Assembly: GCF_024347575.1 (NCBI RefSeq)
Contig: NZ_AP025504.1
Span: forward strand, 496,001-560,000
Reading direction: 5' to 3'
Source of the DNA: Vibrio pelagius
Lineage (GTDB): Bacteria; Pseudomonadota; Gammaproteobacteria; Enterobacterales; Vibrionaceae
Length of the DNA: 64,000 bases
A program made the translations under genes and the position numbers. The stretch's first letter is position 1; each line of letters starts with the position of its first letter. A model generated the notes under the pieces. That model ran no database searches, was not told the DNA's origin, and saw nothing but the letters and a program-made list of their open reading frames with translations. Positions 55,090 to 63,085 of the stretch are shown here, in pieces.

Positions 55090-55305
55090 TTACATGCGCT
55101 TTAAGGGCTTAACAACACTGTCTAGCCCCTCAATTTTGAGTGCCAGACAGAGCTTCAACAGATCTCCAAGCTCCCCATTCGGGAAGCCTTTTTTGTCGAA
55201 CCACAACAAATACTCTTCAGGTAAATCAATGAGTACACGTCCTGCGTACTTCCCAAATGGCATCTGTACCCGCGCCAGTTTCAACAGATTCTCTTTGTCT
55301 AACAT
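55090..55305 (-). CDS. DUF3820-family small protein
   Basis: Protein of 71 residues with the DUF3820 core MPFGKYAGRVLIDLPEEYLL followed by WFDKKGFPNGELG. The family is common in gammaproteobacteria and has been called a putative quorum-sensing-regulated factor; no activity is known. First gene of the two-gene unit with the 77-residue protein. Confidence 0.82.
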   Translation of the reverse strand: MLDKENLLKLARVQMPFGKYAGRVLIDLPEEYLLWFDKKGFPNGELGDLLKLCLALKIEGLDSVVKPLKRM

Positions 55306-55439
55306 GCTTTCTCTTGTTTAGGGTTGATTCTTATTCTGCAGAGTAACACCTAAACGTTCCACTCAGTAGCAAATGGTGCCACCAAGGGAGTCAATTAATA
55401 TCGATAACGCTTGTCACGAATTTACAATCCGTGTCTAAG

Positions 55440-55790
55440 TTAACTTGGCTTTACGGTATGTGCATATTCTACAACGACTTGATTCCCTTCTATGTAAGCG
55501 TTTTGGATCTCACCATCAACACTCATTCGGCTTTGTAAGTAGATGATTTTAGGCCCGTCACTGCCCTCTTTGAGTGATGGCAAAATATTCTTAGGTTCAA
55601 GGTGCAACAAACGACAAAACTGGCTTACAAAAGACATCGTTAGTGGGGTTTCACCTCTTAGGACTCGTGAGAAAGCGAGTTGATTCATGCCCAGCTTTTT
55701 TGAAAACTCCATTTGGGTAAGACGCATACGCGACTTCTGTGACATCCAAGTTTGATAAAGCGCGTCTCTATCTAGGTCGGTAAATTCCAT
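55440..55790 (-). CDS. XRE-type helix-turn-helix regulator
   Basis: Protein of 116 residues with a Cro/C1-type helix-turn-helix (about 22-80: RLTQMEFSKKLGMNQLAFSR, then VLRGETPLTMSFVSQFCRLL) and a short C-terminal part of unknown role. No toxin partner is adjacent, so it is not an obvious antitoxin. It sits in the accessory patch between the DUF3820 pair and the MITE-like element. Confidence 0.82.
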   Translation of the reverse strand: MEFTDLDRDALYQTWMSQKSRMRLTQMEFSKKLGMNQLAFSRVLRGETPLTMSFVSQFCRLLHLEPKNILPSLKEGSDGPKIIYLQSRMSVDGEIQNAYIEGNQVVVEYAHTVKPS

Positions 55791-56202
55791 TAGGTTCCCT
55801 TTGTATAATTCAGACCTATTAATTGTGCGATTTTCTATAAAAATAATGTCAACGTAAGGTTAGTGAAAACCAAAGGTTTGGTTGTGTTATGAACCCAATT
55901 TTGTACTAATTTGGGTAGGTAATAGAACCATAACCTCAATTCAAAGGTTACGTAGACACCCACTGTGTATTCACACCGGGTGTATCAGTGTTATTGGTAA
56001 ACATTAAGCGTTGAAGCAATGTTGTTTAACCATTGGTACTTATACCAATCGTAGTAATTAATTGCTCACCCTAGCTTGTTAAAACGCTCGATAACTGCGT
56101 TAGAATTTTTGATTGTAGAATAACTACTTATCGAAAAATTCTGCCTTGCTCTCAAGCCTTTTTCCTGCGCTATTTTTGATCACTTACTTACTGTGATTGG
56201 TA
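55791..56202. other. Intergenic region with MITE-like element at its right end
   Basis: Bases 55791-56040 hold the XRE gene promoter and AT-rich sequence with no open frame of interest. Bases 56041-56205 are the inverted-repeat element annotated separately. Confidence 0.5.
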
Positions 56203-56205
56203 TTA
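56041..56205. repeat. MITE-like element with terminal inverted repeats
   Basis: About 165 bases bounded by ATACCAATC (56042-56050) and GATTGGTAT (56195-56203). The similarity of the ends extends inward over about 26 bases (ATACCAATC-N2-AGTAA-N-TAA-N-TG). A second inverted repeat inside, AGAATTTTT / GAAAAATTCT (56102-56142), lets the whole element fold back on itself. It has no coding capacity. The right end touches the TAA stop of cyoE, so it forms the 3-prime end of the oxidase transcript. Confidence 0.7.
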
Positions 56206-57126
56206 CAACAAATAGTGGTCAAGTAGTAACGCGGCAAACAACACCATTAGGTGATAGATAGAGAATTTGAAGGTTTGCATCGCGCTCGCGGCATTGCTGC
56301 GATACTTCAGAACCCAAGCGTGGTAAACAAAACCGCCATTGAGCACTAAAGATGCGCTGAGGTATATCCAGCTACTCATGCCCACCAACACAGGGAGAAT
56401 ACACACCACGCTAAGTAAAAGCGTGTAGAGAAGGATTGATGTCTTGGTGTACTCAATGCCATGAGTAACCGGCAACATCGGAATATTTACCTTAGCGTAC
56501 TCATCTCTACGGTGAATCGCCAACGCCCAAAAGTGAGGCGGTGTCCAAATAAAGATAATCATCACCAACAGCCAAGCATGAGAGTGCAGCTCGTTAGTGA
56601 CAGCCGTCCAACCGAGCAAAGGTGGCATAGCTCCAGCAATACCAGCGATAACAATATTTTGAGGCGTCGCGCGCTTGAGATACATAGTGTAAACCACCGC
56701 GTAACCTAACAAGCTTGCGAAGGTTAACCATGCTGTAAGTGCGTTCACCCACACAACTAATGCGACAAAGCCAATAACACCGATCGACGCTGCAAACATA
56801 AATACACGAGCACTGCTTAGCTCTCCTGACGGTAATGGTCTTCGACTTGTCCGGCTCATCTGCCCATCAATTCTTCGGTCGATCAAATGATTGAATGCCG
56901 CAGCGGACCCAGCCATTAACCCGATGCCGAGCATCCCGACCACAGTTTGTTGAAATGGTAGGCCGTTGGGCACAGCAAGACACATCCCAACCAACGCCGT
57001 GAGTAGCATCAATGCGACAACCTTAGGCTTAGTCAAAGTAAGATAGACTCTCCATGCTGCTTTTTCTCGTGTAGCTGTGTTAGACGATGGTACAAATTGA
57101 TTATGAGTATCCGTTCCACTAGCCAT
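56203..57126 (-). CDS. cyoE: Protohaem IX farnesyltransferase (haem O synthase)
   Basis: UbiA-family prenyltransferase of 307 residues with about eight or nine membrane helices. The motifs [20 protein letters not shown] (Asp-rich first motif) and [13 protein letters not shown] (second motif) bind the prenyl diphosphate and magnesium. It makes haem O from haem B, the precursor of haem A for the oxidase. The start overlaps ctaA by 8 bases. It is the last gene of the cox cluster here; also called ctaB. Confidence 0.94.
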   Translation of the reverse strand: MASGTDTHNQFVPSSNTATREKAAWRVYLTLTKPKVVALMLLTALVGMCLAVPNGLPFQQTVVGMLGIGLMAGSAAAFNHLIDRRIDGQMSRTSRRPLPSGELSSARVFMFAASIGVIGFVALVVWVNALTAWLTFASLLGYAVVYTMYLKRATPQNIVIAGIAGAMPPLLGWTAVTNELHSHAWLLVMIIFIWTPPHFWALAIHRRDEYAKVNIPMLPVTHGIEYTKTSILLYTLLLSVVCILPVLVGMSSWIYLSASLVLNGGFVYHAWVLKYRSNAASAMQTFKFSIYHLMVLFAALLLDHYLL

Positions 57127-58171
57127 GCTTGCCTCCGCCTAATGCGCTTCCCTTCAATAAAAAGTCTCTTGTCTGGCGCTGCCAAACCAAAAAGTTGGTC
57201 ACGACCAATGTAACCAGCAATAGTGCCGCGACCAGATTGTGCATTACTGCCACTGAGATAGGTAAATGGAACCAGACGTTACTGATACCGAGCCCCACCT
57301 GACATAACAGTACAAATGCTAAAATAACGCCGAGCTTTCTTTGTCCATGCCCCGCTTGAGACCAGAGCTGATAAACCGTAATTAACACCACTAATACCGC
57401 GGCCATAGCGCCAAATCGGTGCATGACATGTATGGTCAAGCGAGCTGGGTATTCCAATACACCAAACTCGTAGTTGTCGTGCCCGCTTTGCCAAAGGTCA
57501 AACGCCTTATCAAAGTCTAAATAAGCCAGCCAGTTACCTTCACAAATTGGCAGTTGCGTACACACTAGTGCTGCGTAGTTTGATGAAGTCCAACCTCCTA
57601 GTAAGATCTGTCCGACCACAACCACAAGGCTGACGCTCGCCCAAAACCTTAACCACAATGATTTAAATGGTGCGAAGCCCTGCCCTATGTTGTTTAAACG
57701 GCAATACAACAAGCTGAGCAAAGATAAAAGCGTGAAGCCTCCCATCAAATGCGCCATTACGACGACTGGCATTAGCTTTAGTGTCACCGTCCACATCCCA
57801 AGCAGAGCTTGAAAGATAACGGTAGCGGCAATAAGCAACGGCAACCCTATCGGGGTTAAGCGCTTAGAGACACTCCAAGCAACGATTGCAAAAATAAACA
57901 GCCCAAGCGTTCCGGCAAAGTAACGATGTACCATCTCAATCCATGCTTTATCCGCTTCTAAAACTCGTTCTGGGTAGGACAAATTTGCATTCGCGACCGC
58001 CGACTCACCCGATGGAACGACAAGCTTGCCATAACAACCCGGCCAATCTGGGCAACCTAGTCCTGCATCAGACAAACGAGTATATGCGCCCAACACAATC
58101 ACGATGAGCGTTAGAATCAGGCTCACTTTAACCAGTAACAGCAATGTTCTAGGGGTTGAATTCATCATCAA
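57119..58171 (-). CDS. ctaA: Haem A synthase
   Basis: COX15/CtaA family, 350 residues, with about eight membrane helices. The start is rich in the family motif [19 protein letters not shown], and the haem-binding His residues can be placed in [15 protein letters not shown] and IHVMHRFGA and VMHNLVA. It oxidises the C8 methyl group of haem O to make haem A. It follows the SCO-like gene by 49 bases and overlaps cyoE. Confidence 0.93.
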   Translation of the reverse strand: MMMNSTPRTLLLLVKVSLILTLIVIVLGAYTRLSDAGLGCPDWPGCYGKLVVPSGESAVANANLSYPERVLEADKAWIEMVHRYFAGTLGLFIFAIVAWSVSKRLTPIGLPLLIAATVIFQALLGMWTVTLKLMPVVVMAHLMGGFTLLSLLSLLYCRLNNIGQGFAPFKSLWLRFWASVSLVVVVGQILLGGWTSSNYAALVCTQLPICEGNWLAYLDFDKAFDLWQSGHDNYEFGVLEYPARLTIHVMHRFGAMAAVLVVLITVYQLWSQAGHGQRKLGVILAFVLLCQVGLGISNVWFHLPISVAVMHNLVAALLLVTLVVTNFLVWQRQTRDFLLKGSALGGGKHG

Positions 58172-58220
58172 TACCGATCTCCCTATCCGTTGTGAAACAA
58201 CTCGCTACTCTTATAGAAAC

Positions 58221-58793
58221 TCACCCGACCCGAGACAGCTTCAGTAGCTTTCTCAAATCATGAATTAGGCCTTTTGACTGAGGTACTAGCTCTTCTGACT
58301 GAGCAACACTCTCATACACCATGACGAGCTGCCCCAGAGGGTCGATGACAACAATAGAAGCTTCACCAAGCCTATTAGTAAGCTGTTGATTGCTAATCAC
58401 TTGTGTGAAAGCCTCTTGGTCAACCGTATTGTTGCCTTCATAACTCATAGCGAAGATCACTGGTGTCACACGTTCACGATTTTTACCCAAGGCTAAATAG
58501 CTCTGTTTAATGTAATGAAGCTGCTGCTCGCATAATTGGTTGCAATTTTGAGGGGCGACATAGCCAATCAGCCATCCCTGATTTGGATCTTCAAAATCTA
58601 TAGAGAGATCACTGAGCGTCACTCTAGGTTCAATAAGTAAACCAGTGTTGGTTGCCCCTTCGTTGTACCAGTGTTGGTCTAAAACGGTTTTCGCAATAAT
58701 GGCTGGCAAAGCAAAAATAATCACAAGCCCGACAAGTAGCCATCGTCCTTTGCGGCGTCTTTCCTCAAATGCCATTTGCTCATCACTGTTCAT
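58221..58793 (-). CDS. SCO-like membrane-anchored protein of the cox cluster
   Basis: Protein of 190 residues with one membrane helix (about 18-36) and a periplasmic domain. The stretch GYVAPQNCNQLCEQQLHYIK carries CxxxC (Cys84, Cys88) at the place where SCO1/SenC thioredoxin-fold copper chaperones have CPxxCP, and the later VIDPLGQLVMVYE resembles the SCO C-terminal part, although the conserved His is not obvious to me. It probably helps to insert copper in the oxidase or acts as a thiol reductase; no canonical SenC gene is present in the cluster. It overlaps the SURF1 gene by 11 bases. Confidence 0.75.
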   Translation of the reverse strand: MNSDEQMAFEERRRKGRWLLVGLVIIFALPAIIAKTVLDQHWYNEGATNTGLLIEPRVTLSDLSIDFEDPNQGWLIGYVAPQNCNQLCEQQLHYIKQSYLALGKNRERVTPVIFAMSYEGNNTVDQEAFTQVISNQQLTNRLGEASIVVIDPLGQLVMVYESVAQSEELVPQSKGLIHDLRKLLKLSRVG

Positions 58794-59646
58794 CGTGATT
58801 CTCCCTTTTGTCGCGCTTGCTAAAAAAACGGTAACCTATGAGCAACATCAATCCCGACAATACAGCCGCCATAGCAAACCACTGCACTGAATAACCAAAG
58901 TGTTTTTCCGACTTCATCGCTGTTGGCCGCCAAAGCAGTTCATAAGGCCAAGTTTCCTCCTGAAACGGTTGAAACAAAACAGGCAGAATATCTGTAGCGG
59001 TATAGTCGGATATCGCTGTGATATTCAAGTTTTGAATACGCTTCGGCTTGGTCTCTTCTAAAGCCAAATCAGAACTTAGTGGGTTAGTAGAACGAACATA
59101 CAAACGACCTGAAACTTGTTGAGGTATCGAAGGCAGTTCAATTACCGGAAGCTCACTACGCTTTTTGCCAGCTTTGACAAACCCTAAATCTACTAACATG
59201 TGCTTTGGCTCAGCGAACCCAACGACAGGCATTAACTGATACAAGATGTATCCAACACTGCCTTGATGCGTTTGATTATCCAGTAAGAACATCAACCCGT
59301 GATCTTCGGCAAAGTTCACCGTTACTTTGGTACCATTCAGCATTTTTAAGTATTCACTGCCTTCAGATTTGCTGCTTAAAGCCGTTGTAGAAGCAGCATC
59401 GCGCTCAATACTATTTGCCCAATTTCCCCAGTCCGTTAACACAGAAACCAGTGGCTTACTTGGCTGAGTTGCTCTCATTGCCAAGTGTTGTTCCAGCTGC
59501 TGCTTCTCCAACCCACGCTCTCTTTGCCATAACCCCAACTTGATTAATAAGCTGACAGAAACCAAAGTTAAAAGAGCAACCACCCACACGCCGATATTTC
59601 GACGTTGATTGTTTTGATGATTTGCTTCGTTAGGGGTTAACACCAT
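58783..59646 (-). CDS. SURF1-family cytochrome oxidase assembly protein
   Basis: Protein of 287 residues with two membrane helices, one near the N-terminus (IGVWVVALLTLVSVSLLIKLG, about 20-40, followed by LGLWQRERGLEKQ, the family hallmark) and one near the C-terminus (YSVQWFAMAAVLSGLMLLIGY). It takes part in haem A insertion or oxidase assembly. I start at ATG 59646. That ATG shares CATG with the divergent DUF2909 start, so the two coding starts overlap head to head and each gene's ribosome-binding region lies in the other's coding strand. Confidence 0.86.
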   Translation of the reverse strand: MVLTPNEANHQNNQRRNIGVWVVALLTLVSVSLLIKLGLWQRERGLEKQQLEQHLAMRATQPSKPLVSVLTDWGNWANSIERDAASTTALSSKSEGSEYLKMLNGTKVTVNFAEDHGLMFLLDNQTHQGSVGYILYQLMPVVGFAEPKHMLVDLGFVKAGKKRSELPVIELPSIPQQVSGRLYVRSTNPLSSDLALEETKPKRIQNLNITAISDYTATDILPVLFQPFQEETWPYELLWRPTAMKSEKHFGYSVQWFAMAAVLSGLMLLIGYRFFSKRDKRENHDEQ

Positions 59647-59875
59647 GGTTTCATCGACATCCGTAATCTTGTTTAAAGTCCTTCTGGTCGCCCTTCTGTT
59701 TGTTATTGCTTTCAACCTGATGAAAGCGTTATTTCAGTTTTCATCGAGCAAACACAATGGCAAACAGCTGAGTCATTTCCTCGGGCGACGTGTGTTTTTT
59801 TCTGCCATTGTAGTGATCCTATTGCTACTCGCGATGGCGACTGGTTTTATTACGCCTAATCCGCGCCCTTACTAG
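59645..59875 (+). CDS. DUF2909 twin-transmembrane protein
   Basis: Protein of 76 residues with two membrane helices and the typical ending LAMATGFITPNPRPY. DUF2909 genes are regular members of gammaproteobacterial cox clusters, between coxC and SURF1. This copy is on the plus strand, opposite all other cox genes, and starts at the same CATG as SURF1. AGGGG lies eight bases before its ATG, which supports it as a true gene. It is convergent with coxC (26-base gap). Confidence 0.85.
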   Translation: MVSSTSVILFKVLLVALLFVIAFNLMKALFQFSSSKHNGKQLSHFLGRRVFFSAIVVILLLLAMATGFITPNPRPY

Positions 59876-59901
59876 TTGCTCCAATGCCATTTTTAGAGCA
59901 A

Positions 59902-60786
59902 TCACAACACGTAAACGAAGATAAATAGACCTAACCAAACCACATCTACAAAGTGCCAATACCAACTTCCCGCTTGGAAGGCAAAGTGGTCTTTAGGCGT
60001 AAAATGATCTTTGGCTACACGCCCTAATAACACGATCAAAAAGATGGTTCCTAAACAGACATGCAATCCATGAAAACCAGTTAGTAAAAAGAAAGTGTTA
60101 CCGTAGATGCCTGATTGCAAAGTCAAATTCATCTCTTGGTAGGCGTGGATATATTCTTCTACTTGAAAGAAAAGAAAGAAGCCTGCGAGCACTATCGTAA
60201 TTTCCAACCAAACCGTTAGCGCCATACGTTGGTTCTTTTCAAGGCTGAGATGCGCCATGTGCAGTGTCACGGACGAGAGCAATAAGATGACGGTATTTTT
60301 CAGTGGTAACCCCTGCCAAGACATCGCTTGCGTAGTGACACCATCTGGCGTTGTAGTTAGTGGCCACATCGATTGGAACATCGGCCACAACACCTCATGT
60401 GTCATTTCATTATTCCCAGCACCACCTAGCCAAGGGACAGAGATCATTCGTGCATAGAAAAGTGCGCCAAAGAAGGCACCGAAAAACATCACTTCAGAAA
60501 AAATAAACCAGCTCATACCTTGTCGGAAAGAACGGGAAATTTGCTCGGAATAGAGGCCGCTTAACGACTCGGTAATCACATTACTGAACCACCCTGCCAA
60601 CATGTATAGCAGCACCGCAAAGCCAAGTACCAAAGTCACTTTGCCAAATACTCCATCCACTGCGTCAGTTCCCATATTTTGCACCGTTAAGCCTGAGCCC
60701 AACGCAACAAGAAACAGAGCGACAGCGCCAACTAAAGGCCAGTGACTCTGATGCGGAACAAAGTAGATTTCCTTTTTAGAACTCAT
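59902..60786 (-). CDS. coxC: Cytochrome c oxidase subunit III
   Basis: Membrane protein of 294 residues with seven helices. Motifs RQGMSWFIFSEVMFFGAFF and HAYQEMNLTLQSGIYGNTFF, then GFHGLHVCLGT and WYWHFVDVVWLGLFIFVYVL, are those of aa3-type subunit III. It stabilises the oxidase. GGAG lies 7 bases before the ATG. It follows ctaG by 39 bases. Confidence 0.95.
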   Translation of the reverse strand: MSSKKEIYFVPHQSHWPLVGAVALFLVALGSGLTVQNMGTDAVDGVFGKVTLVLGFAVLLYMLAGWFSNVITESLSGLYSEQISRSFRQGMSWFIFSEVMFFGAFFGALFYARMISVPWLGGAGNNEMTHEVLWPMFQSMWPLTTTPDGVTTQAMSWQGLPLKNTVILLLSSVTLHMAHLSLEKNQRMALTVWLEITIVLAGFFLFFQVEEYIHAYQEMNLTLQSGIYGNTFFLLTGFHGLHVCLGTIFLIVLLGRVAKDHFTPKDHFAFQAGSWYWHFVDVVWLGLFIFVYVL

Positions 60787-60825
60787 TGCTCAACTCCTTT
60801 TGTTGATACAGGTTCTTGCGACGGC

Positions 60826-61431
60826 TCAGTTTTTCGCGACTACATCCTGCTCTGATGACGTCCCATTAGTAATGTTAAATAAGGTATAAGAGAGTGTGAG
60901 TGTGTGAATAGAATCTGGGATATTAGGCTCGATATAGAATATTAGCCCCATCTCGGTACTCTGCTTAGCGTTCAGCGGTTGCTGATTAAAGCAAAAACAC
61001 TCCATTTTATTAAAGTAAGTGGCACCATTGCCCGGAGACACCGACGGCACCGCTTGACCAACCAAATTCAGCCCAGACATATTGGTGGCGATGTAGTTAG
61101 TCTGAATGACTTCGCCAGGGTGAACATCAAGCACTCGCTTCTCTGGCTCAAATTGCCACGGCATATCCGGCTTTATGTGCGACATAAACTCTACCCTTAC
61201 AGTGCGACTGTAATCGGGCTGCATACCTTGAGGCTGAACTGCAGACACAGTATTAGTCTTGCCATTGATACCCAAAGCTTCACACATCACGTCGTACAGA
61301 GGCACCAAAGCAAACCCAAAGCCAAACATACCAATCACACTCAATACCAAATAGGCCGTCAGTTTCTTGGTTGACCGCTTGGTAGTGTTATTTTGAGCTT
61401 GTGTATGTTCGTTTCGCGATTGTTTGTTCAT
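60826..61431 (-). CDS. ctaG: Cytochrome c oxidase assembly protein CtaG (Cox11)
   Basis: Copper chaperone of 201 residues: one membrane helix (about 28-48) and a periplasmic immunoglobulin-like domain with the copper-binding pair in MECFCFNQQ (CFC). It supplies copper to the CuB site of subunit I. I start at ATG 61431 (GAGG five bases upstream); a GTG two codons earlier (61437) is possible. It follows coxA by a few bases. Confidence 0.94.
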   Translation of the reverse strand: MNKQSRNEHTQAQNNTTKRSTKKLTAYLVLSVIGMFGFGFALVPLYDVMCEALGINGKTNTVSAVQPQGMQPDYSRTVRVEFMSHIKPDMPWQFEPEKRVLDVHPGEVIQTNYIATNMSGLNLVGQAVPSVSPGNGATYFNKMECFCFNQQPLNAKQSTEMGLIFYIEPNIPDSIHTLTLSYTLFNITNGTSSEQDVVAKN

Positions 61432-61438
61432 ACTCACC

Positions 61439-63085
61439 TCAATCCACTTTCGGTGGGTGTGTAAAGGTATGATGCGGTGCCGGACTTGGGACAGTCCACT
61501 CTAACCCTTCCGCTCTCTCCCAAGGTTTGCTCTCTGCTGGCTCTCCACCTTTGATGCATTTGATGACCAGCCATAGGAAAATCAATTGCGATAAACCGAA
61601 AGCAAAACCACCAATCGATACCACCTGATTCACATCAGCAAACTGAATCGCATAGTCAGGAATACGACGTGGCATCCCTGCTAAACCAAGGAAATGCATT
61701 GGGAAGAACAGAACATTCACGGAAATAACCGACGTCCAGAAGTGCCACAAACTCAATTTGTGGTCATACATGTTGCCCGTCCATTTGGGCAGCCAATAGT
61801 ACGCTGCCGCCATGATGGAGAACACCGCGCCAGTCACCAGAACATAATGAAAGTGCGCGACCACAAAGTAGGTATCGTGATATTGGAAGTCTGCCGGAAC
61901 AATCGCCAGCATCAATCCAGAGAAGCCACCGATCGTGAAGAGCACTATAAAGGCGATAGCAAATAGCATCGGGGTTTCAAAGGTCAGCGCCCCTCGCCAC
62001 ATGGTCGCTACCCAGTTAAAGACCTTCACACCTGTGGGCACCGCAATCAGCATAGTGCAATACATAAAGAACAGCTCGGCGAAGACTGGCATCCCGGTAG
62101 TGAACATATGGTGTGCCCATACCAAGAAAGACAAGATTGCAATACTGCACGTTGCATAAACCATTGAGTGGTAGCCAAATAAACGCTTACCACTGAAAGC
62201 CGGAATAATCGCAGAAACGATACCAAACGATGGCAAGATCATGATGTACACCTCTGGGTGCCCAAAGAACCAGAAGATGTGTTGGAACATCACAGGGTCT
62301 CCCCCACCAGCCGCATCAAAGAAGCTCGTCCCGAAGTACTTATCGGTTAGCACCATAGTTACTGCGCCTGCAAGTACCGGCATCACCGCGATTAACAAAA
62401 ACGCAGTAATCAACCATGTCCAAACGAACATTGGCAGCTTGAACCAAGTCATACCCGGCGCTCGCATATTGACGATGGTAACAATGACGTTGATAGCGCC
62501 CATGATCGAGCTGATACCCATGATATGGACGGAGAAAACAAACAGCGCCGTACTATCAGGCCCATAAGTTGTCGATAGAGGCGCGTAGAAAGTCCAACCA
62601 AAGCTCGGTCCACCGCCTTCAGTAAACAATGATCCAATTAAAATGAGGAAAGCAAAAGGAAGGATCCAAAAACTGAGATTGTTCATACGAGGCAGAGCCA
62701 TATCTGGCGCACCGATCATCATCGGTATCATCCAGTTAGCAAGGCCAGTAAACGCGGGCATAACAGCACCAAACACCATGATCAACCCATGTACGGTTGT
62801 CATCTGATTGAAAAAATCAGGCTCGACCAGCTGCAGCCCAGGCTGAAACAGTTCAGCTCGGATGACCATGGCCATCGCGCCACCCGTCAGGAACATGGCA
62901 AAACTGAACCATAGATAGAGTGTGCCTATATCTTTATGATTAGTGGAGTAGAGCCAGCGAGCCCAGCCCTTAGGCGCTTCGTGATGGTCATGCTCAGGCA
63001 CGTCGATTAGGTCATCAGCAGTATGACTGGCCGCTAAATCTTCAGCCGGAGCAGACTTCACCGGCTTGTTAATTGGTGAACTCAT
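61439..63085 (-). CDS. coxA: Cytochrome c oxidase subunit I
   Basis: Haem-copper oxidase subunit I of 548 residues with 12 helices. The A-type signature is visible: TTVHGLIMVFGAVMP (low-spin haem His), FWFFGHPEVYIMILPSFG (CuB His and the cross-linked Tyr region), WAHHMFTTGM (the two adjacent CuB His) and AHFHYVLVTGAVF (haem a3 and a His). GHPEVY marks a type A oxidase with the K and D channels. The start overlaps coxB by four bases (ATGA). Confidence 0.96.
   Translation of the reverse strand: MSSPINKPVKSAPAEDLAASHTADDLIDVPEHDHHEAPKGWARWLYSTNHKDIGTLYLWFSFAMFLTGGAMAMVIRAELFQPGLQLVEPDFFNQMTTVHGLIMVFGAVMPAFTGLANWMIPMMIGAPDMALPRMNNLSFWILPFAFLILIGSLFTEGGGPSFGWTFYAPLSTTYGPDSTALFVFSVHIMGISSIMGAINVIVTIVNMRAPGMTWFKLPMFVWTWLITAFLLIAVMPVLAGAVTMVLTDKYFGTSFFDAAGGGDPVMFQHIFWFFGHPEVYIMILPSFGIVSAIIPAFSGKRLFGYHSMVYATCSIAILSFLVWAHHMFTTGMPVFAELFFMYCTMLIAVPTGVKVFNWVATMWRGALTFETPMLFAIAFIVLFTIGGFSGLMLAIVPADFQYHDTYFVVAHFHYVLVTGAVFSIMAAAYYWLPKWTGNMYDHKLSLWHFWTSVISVNVLFFPMHFLGLAGMPRRIPDYAIQFADVNQVVSIGGFAFGLSQLIFLWLVIKCIKGGEPAESKPWERAEGLEWTVPSPAPHHTFTHPPKVD

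Noticed and set aside
55440..55790. Antitoxin of a toxin-antitoxin pair
   Set aside because: No small toxin-like frame lies next to the XRE gene on either side; the gene is left as a lone regulator.
60979..61374. 131-codon plus-strand frame opposite ctaG
   Set aside because: Shadow of ctaG; composition is rich in His and Arg as expected for an antisense frame and there is no ribosome-binding site.
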